Positions 46,108-57,017 of a stretch of DNA of 64,000 bases are shown here, piece after piece. The notes beneath the pieces were generated by a model. It saw only the letters and a program-made list of their open reading frames with translations, was not told where the DNA came from and ran no database searches. Position numbers and translations under genes: made by a program. This stretch comes from Salvia splendens (Eukaryota > Streptophyta > Magnoliopsida > Lamiales > Lamiaceae). The stretch's first letter is position 1. Each line of letters begins with the position of its first letter. The stretch is from NCBI RefSeq assembly GCF_004379255.2, contig NC_056041.1:1550001-1614000 (forward strand). Direction: 5' to 3'.

Positions 46108-46111
<4 letters not shown>
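45490..46111. mobile_element. Head-to-head pair of 289-bp TA-flanked elements
   Basis: Copy A is 45490-45778 and copy B is 45823-46111, inverted, each exactly 289 bp and differing at perhaps 10-15 percent of positions. Each runs from GGGTTTTGATCTATGCAAAAC to GATCATCTCCC and is bounded by TA repeats on both sides, including a 44-bp TA run between them. TAGGTCAT and ATGACCTA recur inside both. No ORF is present. They are probably MITEs that insert into, or carry, TA repeats; the superfamily is unknown to me. Confidence 0.75.

Positions 46112-46181
<70 letters not shown>
46112..46181. repeat. TA microsatellite, about 35 units
   Basis: It directly follows copy B of the element pair. Open frames reading YIYIYIYI across it are artefacts. 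Confidence 0.95.
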
Positions 46182-46184
<3 letters not shown>

Positions 46185-47556
46185 GTAGTGTCGGTAATAG
46201 TAAGGCTATATATATATTGACGATATTGAAAAAACTAAACAAAAATAGCAACTTGTTTCCTCCAATTCCATTAAATACAGCAAAGTAGTACAAATGAATT
46301 ATATTTATTTTCCCGAATTTAAATTTTATGATTTTTAAATAAATCGATGAAGTTTTGTTTTTTGACTTCCATTACGATCAAAATAATTTGATCAAATTTT
46401 CCACTAACCAAGATTATGAATATGATTACAATTTGCCTATATAGTTTCTTCAAAACAATTACTACGCAAAATATTGTAAAACTTGGAGAAATAACACTAC
46501 AAATTTAAAATAATTTTTATAAAAAGTAACAAATACAATATTTAAAGGCCAATTAATTAAAATTTACTAGCATTTTCAGACTTAGGACAAATAATCACAT
46601 GTAGCATGCATTACTCCACCTTCAGTGAGCCCGAGTTATGTCATTATCTCTCTAATAATATAACGCTAAAATTTTTTAAATTGATAACCTAATTAAGTGT
46701 TTATGTTTTCGGAATTTCAAACTTTATTTAGTGTTTATGTTAAATTTGTTGAAGACTTATTCATGCTCCATCATAAATTGATACTATTAAACAAACTGAA
46801 ATAATAAGAAGATATCGTTAAAATTCAATTACCCTCTTTAAAATGGTCAATCTATTCATCATTTTGACCAATATTTCAGTGATTTGGTACACTATTTTAA
46901 CTCAATAAATTCTCGAAAAAGATACTAAATCAGTATTTAATTTGGCAAACTTACCTTAATTGTCGATCAACTCATTTAATTTAGATATTAACTTATCCAA
47001 AAATCGAGTCACGGTTATTAGAATTTTGATTGCTTCCAAAAATATTCGAATAAAATCCCCCAAAATTTTCTACTTTCCATTAAATTCTCAATTTCCAAAA
47101 AACGAGTAAAATAATTAAACTACTCACGCAATAGTAAAGTTTTATTTGGTTCCGTCCATATATTTTTGTATCAATACTTCAAAGTTCAACTGGAGTCCTA
47201 TTCATTCACTTACTTCATTTCTGAATATTTATTCTCAATAATTAAAGAATCGTGAAATCTCTAATAACGAAATGCAGATCCATGGAAGAATTTTAAAGGG
47301 CAATTTTTTTAAAAAAATAGTAATAAAATTACCCGAAAAGCAGGTGATCGAAGCAGCTCAGAAAACAACATCGTCGTGACTAAAATAACAGTATCGCAGA
47401 AGCTGCCAATGATTGGAGATACTAAAACAAAAATTCCTTCAAACTTTTCATCTCACTGAATTCACTATAAATTCATCAAATTCACCCCTTTTTTTCTCAC
47501 TTTTCCACACACACAACTTCCCTTCTTGAACCTTCCAGTTCTAGAGAGAGAGAGAA
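46182..47556. other. Intergenic stretch and promoter side of the DUF1677 gene
   Basis: AT-rich sequence with no gene visible. The last 100 bp are pyrimidine-rich and resemble a transcription leader. Confidence 0.5.
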
Positions 47557-47637
47557 ATGTATATGGTGCTCAAGCGTCCCATCATCGGCGGCGAGATTGT
47601 TGAAGAAGAAGAAGGCGAGTGGGAGAAAGAGAGATAA
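47557..47637 (+). CDS. Upstream ORF of the DUF1677 gene (26 codons)
   Basis: An ATG in the probable leader opens a short frame that starts MYMVLKRPIIGGEIVEEEE and ends in TAA, 190 bp before the main ATG. It is highly acidic near its end. Whether it is translated is not known; it could lower translation of the main frame. Confidence 0.4.
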   Translation: MYMVLKRPIIGGEIVEEEEGEWEKER

Positions 47638-47827
47638 ACCAGTTGGCGAAAATCCAGCAAAAAATTCAAGATTTCATTACCAAAAATAAAATCCGAATCT
47701 CTTTAACTATTTCATCCAAAGATTCGATTTTGATCACCATTCCCTTCTCAATCACCACTCATTTTGGTAAGAACAAAAAATTCAAATCCCTATAATTCCC
47801 TCACAAATTCTCAAACCCCATTCAACA

Positions 47828-48187
47828 ATGGAGCAGAAACCAGTGGTGGCGCGGTGCGAGTGCTGCGGGCTGACGGAGGAGTGCACGGAGGCGTACGTGG
47901 AGCGCGTGCGCGGCCGCTATTCGGGGCGGTGGATCTGCGGGCTTTGCGCGGAGGCCGTGAAGGAGGAGATGGTGAGAATCGGTAGCTGCGAAGAAGCCCT
48001 CGATCGGCACATGAATTTCTGCCGGAATTTCAGGAATCTTTGCCCGCCGAAGAAGCCCACGGAGGACCTGATCGCCGCCGTCAAGCAGCTGCTTATGAGG
48101 AGCCTTGACTCGCCCCGGTCGAAGAAGCCCGGCCTGCTCCGCACCCAAAGCTGCGAGCCAGCCATGCAGTCTGGCCGGCTTCTTTGA
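47828..48187 (+). CDS. DUF1677 family protein, cysteine-rich
   Basis: This 119-residue intronless protein begins MEQKPVVARCECCGLTEECT. Its N-terminal half carries paired cysteines (CECCGLTEEC, WICGLCAEAV) spaced like a zinc-binding fold, followed by CEEALDRHMNFCRNF, all typical of the plant-specific DUF1677 family. The C-terminal part is basic and Ser-rich (LDSPRSKKPGLLRTQSCE). The function of the family is not established to my knowledge. The start is the first ATG of the frame and fits the family. The gene is GC-rich against AT-rich flanks. Arabidopsis has a member near the duplicate chromosome-2 block (At2g25780, from memory). Confidence 0.85.
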   Translation: MEQKPVVARCECCGLTEECTEAYVERVRGRYSGRWICGLCAEAVKEEMVRIGSCEEALDRHMNFCRNFRNLCPPKKPTEDLIAAVKQLLMRSLDSPRSKKPGLLRTQSCEPAMQSGRLL

Positions 48188-49031
48188 ATTACTACTTGTT
48201 TTTTGAATATATTTTTTTTTCATTGGTAATAACTGATTTTTGATATGTTTTGATTGATGCTATTTCTTTGGTTTATGTAGCACATACTAGTACTCCTACT
48301 ATTATAGTATTTGATCAATGGCTATGTTCATTACTACTATCATACAGTATTACACAAAACTAATCAATATGAGAAATATGGAATGAAGTATATAATTCTT
48401 GAAGATTTAATCAATTAGTACTAATTCTAAGGGTATGTTTGATTGTATGGAAATGTCAAGTGTCCTTCATCGATGATTTTTCCTATGTTTGATTGGCTAA
48501 CGCGGATTAATTTCATATGGATTGATTGGAATTTCTTGAAAGCGTTTTAGGAGTGTCTCACCGTGAAAGAAAAATTAGAATTTATTCCCACATTCAAAAT
48601 ATGTAGTAATGGATTATTTATAACTTGATTGGTATTTTGAACAAACTATTAGCAACAGAATGTAAGTTTGAGTCCTTTGAATCCTCAAGAATCTTTCACT
48701 TGGGTTCAATTTATTTTTAAAAATTGCCACAAATTTGCATTATGGACTCACCATAGATCAAATTTACAGTTTCACTATTTTTTTATAAACTTGCAAACTC
48801 GTTCAGCCCACAAAAGTAGCTTTTTTTTGGGTGAGCAAATAGAGCATAGAAAAGCACGATCGACAATCCACTATTTTTTTTAACAAATTTTCTTTACTTT
48901 TCTTTAAAATTCGTATGATATAAATATGCTACGCGACCCAACTTCAGTTATATCAGCCCAACTTCGCTCAGCCTAAATCACAAAGGCCCGCATATTTGGA
49001 AGACTTTGTTTGATGTTTAACTAGTCTAGTA
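48188..49031. other. 3' flank of the DUF1677 gene
   Basis: No gene is seen. About 48430-48620 starts GGGTATGTTTGATTGTATGG, a beginning common in small hAT-type MITEs, but I could not find a matching end. Confidence 0.35.
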
Positions 49032-49236
49032 CTCCTTCCTTCTGTCCCCAAAGAATATGCATTTTGGGTTCGACACGAGTTTTAATGTAAAATTGGAAAA
49101 ATAAGAGTGAGAGATAGAGATAAAAAATAATTAGAGTATTATTAGTGGAGAATGAGTCCCACCTCATTAGAGTAAGAGTTTCCAAAATTGAAAAGTATAT
49201 ATTCTTGTTGAACGGACTAAAAAGGAAAGAGTGCAT
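49032..49236. mobile_element. Degenerate Stowaway-like MITE
   Basis: The left end CTCCTTCCTTCTGTCCCCA follows TA and resembles Stowaway termini. The interior CACGAGTTTTAATGTAAAAT also occurs in the MITE at 4443-4757. The right end is eroded, so the boundary is approximate. Confidence 0.55.
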
Positions 49237-49880
49237 AGTCATATGTTATTTTAGGATATTGCAGAAAGAAAAAAAGAAAGGGAAAAAGAAACGGGGGCTA
49301 GGCGGCAGGGGAAAATGGAAAGGGAGGAAGAAGTGGGAAAATTTCTAAGGCTTTCTTAACTTTACACTTTTAATTGGGCCATATATGCAAGTCCCTTTCT
49401 CATATATGCAAGGCCCATTCTTAATTTTGCACTATTTTTAATTTATATTATTAATTATTGTAATTACATTTTTTAATTTTATTTATTAAATTGTGTGTTT
49501 TTATGCATTTTAATATAAATTAATAAATTTTAATTATCAATTATATTTTTATTGTGTTTTCATTTGGAATTATTAATTTATGAATTTAATTGTGATAATT
49601 ATATGTATTTCGAATGAATAATGTGAGTTAAAACGTTTTGGCTTGAGAGAGGGCGTACATTGTTGAGATTGTGGCTAAAGAGTTAAGTTAGGAATGGAGA
49701 AGAATGATGACGTGACGAAAAATTATGTAGAATGTGTTCATTTGTATTTTCGGTTCCATTAAAGATGATTCATTTTCATTTTTTTTATTTATCATAATAA
49801 AAATGACAAATTACTAAAAATAAAAACACTCATGTTGTGTCATCCGAAGACGGAGTCATATTGCTTGGGAGGACAGATTA
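49237..49880. other. Intergenic stretch
   Basis: AT-rich with a purine-rich patch at about 49260-49340. No gene is seen. Confidence 0.5.
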
Positions 49881-51569
49881 GAGCATCCACAGTGGGGCGC
49901 CTATGGCGCGCCACGTCATCAGTTTTATCCTCCTACCCCCACCTGCAGTGGAGCGCCCTAAGGCGCGCCCTATATGTTTTACTATTGTTTTGTTTAATTA
50001 ATTTAAATGTTTTCAAATATTATATGCAACTAATTAACAAAAGGAGAATGAGTAACTAAAAACCGTCGAAGATTAATTACACAAAAGTTACACGATTCAG
50101 GTTGGCTAATCTACGCAATTCCCAACTTCCGGCGCAGCTCATCGATCAACGCCAGGAGATATTTGGCTTCGGTGGGTTCCGTACACTTCTTGAGGGCCAT
50201 GTGCGTCAGCAACAACGTCCTCGCTATCGAGGCTGTTGCCAACGACTCATACGCGGCGGTCGTCGGGGTCGGGGTCGGGGCCAGGAACGGCGATGGGGTT
50301 GCGGTGGTCGAGGATGATGTCGCCGTCACCTTCCCCTTGGCCTTCGCATCCTTAACGCCTATGGGACGCCGGGAGGACATCGGTGTGCCAGAACTCTCTT
50401 CCTCCATGTACGTCCGGTTGAGGTCTACCGGACGTTTACCGTTGTGGCTGCTCGTGTAACCACCATCTTTGGTGGTCTTCGTCCTCTTTGCCGCACCAGT
50501 ATGCAGAATCCCGCATTGGAACTTCTGCTTGTCCCTCAAGAGCGCCCAGATGGCCTCATGCTTGAAGTCGCCGTGCAGGGACTGGTACGACAACAACGCT
50601 TTAGCGCGCACGTCGCTCAAGCTCTCGCCACTCCCCTGCGCCCTCGCGCACTTCTCGTAATCCGACGCGAACATGTTGACTTGCTTCTTCACCTGATCTC
50701 AGTGCTTGCGGAGCTGCTCCCGATGGCGCTTGTACGCGCTCGGCGATGCGCTCCCAGTACGCGACCTGCCTCTGGTTGTTCACGAATATCGAGTCCTACG
50801 ATATATCCACCCAACACCTCGCCAATACGAGAGTTTCATCCGGCTGGTAGTTCGTACGGCCAGGGGCGTACTCTTCACAATTTCCCGGCGGCGGTTGGGA
50901 TGGCGTCGGCGGCGGAAGCAGCACTGCGGGAGGGGGCGAAAGGGTCAGTTTGGAGGTGGCTCCATGTCAGACAAACCGTATGATTCCGTACTGAATTCGG
51001 GATCGTACTGCGTGTTGGGGTCGAACGACCGATATTCGTCGGGTTCTGTACCCGGCCAACGCGCATCACCACTAAACATCAGACTGTTGGGACTTGAATC
51101 CATTCCGTAGTAATAATAAATGTGAGTTTCGAGAGTGGAATCGTGAATTGAAATGTTACGAATGAAGGTGGGGTATGGATATTTATAAAAAATTAAAAAA
51201 TGTGTGTCATCGTCCGCGACCATCGTTCGTCGATCCCACAATGGGGCGCCCAATGGCGCGGACGATGGCCTATCGTCCGCCGCGCCCACAATGGCTCGGA
51301 CGATAGGCCATCGTCCGCGCTTCCTCCACGGACGTAGGGCCTGGACGATGGCGGGCACCCACAATGGAGCCATCGTCCACACCCGAGGATGATGGCCGCC
51401 ATCGGGCGCCCAGTGCGGGTGCCCTTAATAGTAATCTAATATATATAAGTCCTATCGTCCGCGCTTCCTCCACGGACGTAGGGCCTGGATGATGGCGGGC
51501 ACCCACAATGGAGTCATCGTCCACACCCGAGGATGATGGCCGCCATCGGGCGCCCCAATGCGGGTGCCC
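49881..51569. mobile_element. Non-autonomous Harbinger (PIF-like) element
   Basis: It begins GAGCATCCACAGTGGGGCGC after TTA (49878-49880) and ends CCAATGCGGGTGCCC before TTA (51570-51572), the 3-bp duplication and terminal style of PIF/Harbinger. The right end is present twice: an internal copy ends at 51424 and the outer one at 51569, each followed by the same TTAATAGTAATCTAATATAT. The interior carries a broken Myb/trihelix-like frame but no DDE transposase. Confidence 0.8.
50111..51103 (-). pseudogene. Broken Harbinger-associated Myb/trihelix-like ORF
   Basis: On the minus strand the frame begins MDSSPNSLMFSGD at 51103. It continues through a proline-rich linker and a trihelix-like segment (LVLARCWVDISYD, VAYWERIAERV), then the part beginning VKKQVNMFASDYEKCARA and ending DELRRKLGIA at 50114. 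At least one frame change (around 50750-50870) and an in-frame TGA near 50700 interrupt it. This is the accessory DNA-binding protein that Harbinger transposases use. In genome annotation such frames are often mislabelled as glutathione S-transferase T3-like or NAM-associated proteins. Confidence 0.72.
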
Positions 51570-51595
51570 TTAATAGTAATCTAATATATATAAGT
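51310..51595. repeat. Tandem duplication of the Harbinger right end (about 145 bp)
   Basis: Both copies contain CGTCCGCGCTTCCTCCACGG and GGATGATGGCCGCCATCGGG and both continue into the same flanking TTAATAGTAATC. The flank is included, so the duplication happened after insertion. Confidence 0.85.
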
Positions 51596-52670
51596 AAATT
51601 GTGTAGTGTGTACTACACATTACGACCATTGTACTACATGTTAACGAATGCCAGGTTGACTCTGTACTCAATTTTAAACTACATCCATTTTTAAATGACA
51701 GAGGAATAACATAATTTATTATTTTGCATAAAGGATAAACAAAGGCTACATGAAAAAATCAATAATTATTTCGACTGATAAAACTCTATTTATTTCGGCT
51801 TTTATAATATTGATTTAATCATTATATTACATGCATTTCGACTTTTAAAAATTTGATTTTGACTGTGTAGGCCATTGAAAATTTCGAGCACGTCAGAAAA
51901 TAGTTTTTTATTGGAACATTTTAAGTCGCACTATTAGATTTATGAATGGAATGTGTTAATAAAAAATGAGCTCTACTTGCCATTTATTGAATTGAGACTT
52001 CTAATAACAGATGAATTAAAATGGTAAATTGTGACTGTTAATAAATAGCATAAGAAATTATTAGTGAATCTAATTCAATCTTCAACAATTTTAAGTGGAC
52101 CAATTCAATCTTGATCAATACGGCTTTAGTAAATAGTTTGACTCAGATATCAGATAATTCTAACTGAACTAATTCAACCTTGAGCAAGATGTCTTTGATA
52201 AACAAAACAATCAGATGACTTACTACACAAGTAAAAGGGCAAATTGCCAACAAACATGAAGTTTGGTTAATTTGGTAGTATGTCCCCAATTTTAAAATTT
52301 AGCCAGCAAAATTGTGAAGTTTAGTTTTGTTGTCAATTACTCATATTGTTCATATTAATGTTGTTTTCTTATAAATAGACAATACTTATTATTTAATTTA
52401 TCGTCTTTGATGTATGTATAAATTTTCGATTGTCATTTTAAAGACAATTTTACTGAAAAAAAAAATTCAGAAAATAGAAAATGTTTCTCAACTCCATAAT
52501 TTTTTTAGAAGAAAATATTTCTCAACTCCATAAAGTAAAACAGATAAATAAAGAGTAAAGTAAAGTAAGAGTAATTAGATGTTTTTACTTTTTTTAAAAA
52601 ATAAAAAAAGACTCAATTTAATTGAAACATCCCAAAATAGAACACGAGTCTAACTTTATTGGACATGGGA
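51596..52670. other. AT-rich stretch between two Harbinger elements
   Basis: I see no gene or bounded repeat. Confidence 0.5.
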
Positions 52671-52673
52671 TAA

Positions 52674-54093
52674 GAGCATCCACAACGCGGCGCGCCACAG
52701 TCATGCGTTCCGTCGTGGAGGGACGGAACGCTCGCTCGACGCGTTGCGGCACACCGTTCCGTCCACAGCCTTTCACCATCACGTCCCGAGACCCGTCCCT
52801 GCGAGATACGAGACGGGCTGTCTCGCCACGCGCAATGGCGACGTGGCGCGCCCCTGCGCCATGCGTGACGCTCACTCGCCGGCCCGCCAGTGGTCGTCGT
52901 AACGCGCTGACGCAATAAATCTTTTTTTAAAAAAAATCGAATTTTTAAAAAAATAATAAAAACATTTTTGTAAACGGTAATATTACCGTATATATCCGTT
53001 TTTTTAATTAATTTTTTACTCTATAAATACTCATAATTCATCCTCATGTCACACACAACTACATATGTATTCTTCCTAAATCATCTCAATTTCCTCCCCA
53101 ATTTTCATCTAACATCTCATCACAAAAGGTCGCCGAGACCTACCACCAGATTAAGCCGAAAGGGTCTCAGAAGCGCACATATAAGATTCTCCGCTCGTTA
53201 GCCGAGTCGACAAACAGGTCAAAAAATTGCGGTATCTACTCGTCCGAAGCGGCGCACTACCAAAGCGGAACTTCGGGCGCCGACATTCTGAGGGCGGCTT
53301 TGCGCGCCTACAACCAGGACACCGGTAAACAATTCAAATATGTTGATATTTGGCAGGTCGTCAAGAACGAGGAAAGGTGGGCCGGCAGTGTCCGCTCCAG
53401 CTCGGGCTCAATCTCGAAGCGCACGAAGCACACGACGAGTTTGCGGCGCACAAGAGGCTGTCTAGCAGGAGTTTGCGGGCACGGCTGGCGATGCCGGGGG
53501 ATCCGGCCGTGGGCCGCAAGGGACCAAGGCGGTGAAGGCGACTAGAGCGAGGCAGGGCCGAGGCGAATCAAGCCAGGCAGGCTCGGGCTCGGTCTCGGGG
53601 GACCCCCCAACACCCTTATGGCCGTGTACATGACCACCACAATGGCGGACACTTCCCGCTTCTCGCCAGGCCAATACCAAGCCTGGTGGAACGGAATTGT
53701 CTATATGGCAGCACAACTTGGCCTTCCGCCTCCTATTGCACCTCCACCGCTTTCGGGGGATGATTCGCCGACGGGGTAGTTTTTTTATTTTCTATAAAAT
53801 TGTATTTTAAATTATGTCACGTTTAATTTTTTAGGATTTTAATTGTGTGTTTTTTTATTTTATTAACTTTTTAGTTGTATTTTTATTTTATGTTGGGCGT
53901 TTTTTAATGAAGTGTGTTTTTTAAATTGGATTTGGTTGGAAATAAAAAAATGAAATTGAATGAATAATAATATAAGGAACAGTAAACAGTTAATGGACAG
54001 ATAAGGGATGGAGTAAAAAAGTACAGTGAGACTCTCAAATAGTAGTTTAAGGAACGGTTAAGGAACGGTATAGCGTCAGCGTCGTGGATAGTC
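52674..54093. mobile_element. Second non-autonomous Harbinger element (1420 bp)
   Basis: It begins GAGCATCCACAACGCGGCGC after TAA (52671-52673) and ends AGCGTCGTGGATAGTC before TAA (54094-54096). The GC-rich ends contrast with the AT-rich flanks. It carries a broken Myb/trihelix-like frame and no transposase. Confidence 0.78.
53100..53780 (+). pseudogene. Broken Harbinger-associated Myb/trihelix-like ORF, plus strand
   Basis: The segment YSSEAAHYQSGTSGADILRA followed by ALRAYNQDTGKQFKYVDIWQ and VVKNEERW matches the middle of Harbinger accessory proteins. Stops upstream and frame changes after about 53420 interrupt it. The second half is recognisable only in pieces to the TAG near 53780. Confidence 0.65.
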
Positions 54094-54096
54094 TAA

Positions 54097-54383
54097 AGGG
54101 AATACCCTTATTGAGAAACACAAGTACAGTAGTACAAATTGTACAATATAAAACCCAAAAAATTAAATCAAAACAAAAATAAATATATGAAACCAATCAT
54201 CTATTTCCATAGAATCCAACGCTACCTAGAAAAAAGGAATAAAATAATTCCAATCCTTTTTTCCAAACAAAAAAAAACCCAACCCAATCCCCACCGACTA
54301 CACGAAATCAAACTCCCCTTCAAACTCTGCAAATTCCCCAAAAAACAACAAAAGAACCCCAAATTCCTCCTCCATCCGAAACG
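54097..54383. other. 5' flank of the COPT5-like gene
   Basis: AT-rich, A-rich sequence leading into the gene. No further feature. Confidence 0.5.
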
Positions 54384-54812
54384 ATGATGCACATGACCTT
54401 TTACTGGGGCCGAAGCGTCACCATCCTCTTCGATTCATGGCAGACCAATTCCTGGCCGGGCTACTTCCTCTCTCTCCTCGCCCTCTTCCTCTTCGGCGCC
54501 TTCTACCAGTACATGGAGGAGCGCCGCCTCCGATTGAAGCTCCTCTCCGTTGCCAAACCCCCTCCATCCTCCGCCGCCGAGACTCCTCTCCTGAACAAGC
54601 TCAGCGGCCGCCGCTTTGGGCCCTACCAGCTCGCCGGATCGGTCCTATTCGGAGTCAATTCTGCGATCGGGTACTTCCTGATGCTGGCGGTGATGTCGTT
54701 CAACGCCGGCGTGTTCATCGCGGTGGTGGTCGGGCTCGCCGCGGGATACCTGGCGTTCCGCGGCGGCGATGAGGAAGTGGTGGTGGTTGACAATCCCTGC
54801 GCCTGCGCTTGA
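54384..54812 (+). CDS. COPT5: Copper transporter, COPT5-like
   Basis: This intronless 142-residue Ctr-family protein starts [19 protein letters not shown], where the Met-His-Met cluster and the FYWG motif mark the copper entry side. Three membrane segments follow: [39 protein letters not shown] and [17 protein letters not shown]. The second contains the conserved MxxxM copper-selectivity motif (MLAVM), and the helix-packing GxxxG pattern lies in the third. The C-terminal CACA matches the Cys-rich end of COPT5. In Arabidopsis, COPT5 exports copper from the vacuole and prevacuolar compartments. The short Met-poor N-terminus is what separates it from plasma-membrane COPT1/2/6. Family and subtype are well supported. 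Confidence 0.92.
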   Translation: MMHMTFYWGRSVTILFDSWQTNSWPGYFLSLLALFLFGAFYQYMEERRLRLKLLSVAKPPPSSAAETPLLNKLSGRRFGPYQLAGSVLFGVNSAIGYFLMLAVMSFNAGVFIAVVVGLAAGYLAFRGGDEEVVVVDNPCACA

Positions 54813-55249
54813 TTTGGATTTGGTGGATTGAGGTGTGTTGGTATTGGAATCGATTGAGATCGGATCGTCTTTGATTGATTTGGTCTTTTTTGGATTTCTT
54901 TTGTATTTGGCGATTTGGGGATAGGGTTCCGAAATTGTATCCTTTTTAATCTACCTATGTTTCTTAATTTGAAAAAAAAAACACTGAATTTAGTTTGGAT
55001 CTGTGTATTCATGTAATTCATATAGGGAAATTATGTGTAATTTTTATGCGTAACTTATAAGTTTGACATAGTTTAATTATGTGATTCACAATATAATTTC
55101 CTGATTTTGGTAAAGTAATGAGATTAACTTGATCATTGTCCAAAAATCAATTGATCTCAAATTATTCGAGATTAATTTTGTGTGGAGAATGAGTACTACT
55201 TCATCGCGTTTTCTTAGGTATCCAGGTTAGACGCGATCGTTCGTCCATG
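54813..55249. other. 3' flank of the COPT5-like gene
   Basis: 3' untranslated and intergenic sequence; no feature is seen. Confidence 0.5.
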
Positions 55250-56358
55250 AGGATCACATATAACACCTCTTGCTATATCTCCTACTACCTACATAAAAAC
55301 ACGATAAGTGATGGTGGGATTCCGGCACTCCTCCTCGCTGCGCGGCCTCCCCTTCGGGCAAAATCCCTTGTAGGTTGCTGCTATTTTGACCCACAAGTTG
55401 ACGATCCTCAGATTGTTCGAAGTGAGGGGATCATCACAAACACTCACCCACGCCTTGGACAGCGCAAAGTTCTCCGCATTCGTCCACTTCATCCGTACCG
55501 AGCTGACGTCCTCACACGGCTGCGACGACTCGTCGACCCTCTTCCCCTTGCCCTTCTTCTTTGGGGCGCCCCGACCCTGCCCTACTCCCCCCGTTTGAAC
55601 GGGTGTTTCTGAAACCCTGAGAAGATCAAACCCCAACTCATCTAAGGGGAAAGTCTCATATTGCGTGAACTGCGCCTCCGTTGGGGTCGATGTGTACGAA
55701 GAAGCAATCGAAAAATCAAAATTGGGACGATAGACGTTTTCCCCCTCCGGCGTCCCTTGCGTCGCCGGTACCCCCCGGCGTCCCTTGCATTGCCGGTCCC
55801 CCCCCGGCATCATCTGCATCCCGGGTGCCCACCCCGACATCAGTTGCATACCGGGTTGCATCCCTGGTACCCCCTGCCAAGCCGGCATACTCCCCCCGGC
55901 TGCCATCCTGGGCATCATTTGCTGCCACGGGTACATGTTGTAGTACCCGGACATCAGACCCCATCCACCTCCCACAGTTATCGGGGGAGTTTGAGACCCG
56001 GTCGTCACTGGACTTCGTTGTTGTTCTCCATTTCCCGTTGTTGATCTTGTACAAAAATTAAGATAGAGAGAGTACTCGTTAAAACAAGTGGTGCGAATGA
56101 AAATGACGTGCAAAGCGCGTATATATAGATAGTGTTTTGAAAATTTTAAAAAAAAATCGTTGGACGATCGCTCGCTGATCCGGGGCCTGCAATGGCGGCG
56201 AGCGGACCGGCGAGGGCATCGGCCAGCGCTCGCGGATCGGCATGCGCTCGCTGATTTTTTCGCCGAAATGGCCCTCACCGGTTACAATGGTTCGGCGAGC
56301 GAACCAGCGAGTGCCGGGGATCGGCTAGTCGGTCCGCTCGCCGCCATTGTGGATGCTC
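55250..56358. mobile_element. Truncated third Harbinger element
   Basis: The right end CCGCCATTGTGGATGCTC is followed by TAA at 56359-56361, and the preceding 200 bp are GC-rich subterminal sequence. No matching left end is present, so the left part is deleted and the boundary near 55250 is approximate. A minus-strand accessory ORF fragment lies inside. Confidence 0.65.
55310..56040 (-). pseudogene. Fragment of a Harbinger-associated Myb/trihelix-like ORF
   Basis: A Met-, Pro- and Gly-rich N-terminal part (YYNMYPWQQMMPRMAAGG and repeats of GMQ) is followed by a basic patch (PKKKGKGKR). Next comes a Myb/trihelix-like start, WTNAENFALSKAWVSVCDD and LWVKIAATYKG, ending where the element is cut. 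A frame change separates the probable start codon from the rest. Confidence 0.65.
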
Positions 56359-56424
56359 TAATGCCTTTTTTCTAATGTGTCAGAAAACGCACGAGCTAAA
56401 ACGTTGATGAGTTGCATAATAATA

Positions 56425-56690
56425 CTCCTTATGTTCCCTTATAGTTGAGTTATTTTCTCATTTCAAAAAATTCTCTCATAGTTGAGTAATTTTTCATATA
56501 TAATAATTTTTTTTCTTTCTTACTTTATTTTTTTCTCTTACTTTATTCACTTTTTAGTTTATTCTCTCCTTTTTTTCCTCTTTTGCTTTTTTCATCTATT
56601 TATTTAACACATTCAACATCCATATCTTAAACTATGTGCTTAAACTCTGTGCTGAAAAGTTTCGTCTCAATTATAAGGAAACGGAGGGAG
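56425..56690. mobile_element. Stowaway-like MITE
   Basis: Ends CTCCTTATGTTCCCTTATAG and the complement CTCCCTCCGTTTCCTTATAA are flanked by TA on both sides (56423-56424 and 56691-56692). Confidence 0.85.
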
Positions 56691-56757
56691 TAGTATGTGA
56701 AGCAATAACAAATAAGTAAATGAAATTAACAGTTCAAAATAGAAAACGGCATAAGAT

Positions 56758-57017
56758 TAAGGCCATCTCCAACCATTTACGTCAAATTCAAACTTATTTT
56801 TGAGTATATATCACACCAAAACTAGTTTTACTCCTATCATTTACACCATATTTAAAATCTACACCATTTTTGGGTAGTTTTCTCACAAAAAATTTGCAAT
56901 AACACCAAATATGGTGTTAATCCATTGAAAACCTCAAAAATGGGTTTGAGTATGGTGTATGATTGGAGAAATTGTCTACATCAAAAATGGATTTTGGTGT
57001 ACGATTAAAAATGGTCT
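56758..57017. mobile_element. Probable small MITE
   Basis: It begins TTAAGGCCATCTCCAACCAT and ends in AAAAATGGTCTAAGAGC. The ends are partial inverted repeats, and the interior has many CACCA/TGGTG motifs in both orientations (ACACCAAATATGGTGT). The superfamily is uncertain. Confidence 0.45.

Noticed and set aside
46094..46293. Open frames reading YIYIYIYI on both strands
   Set aside because: They are translations of the TA microsatellite.
50444..50983. A 179-residue plus-strand frame in the first Harbinger element
   Set aside because: The minus strand carries the recognisable trihelix-like remnant, so this is its shadow.
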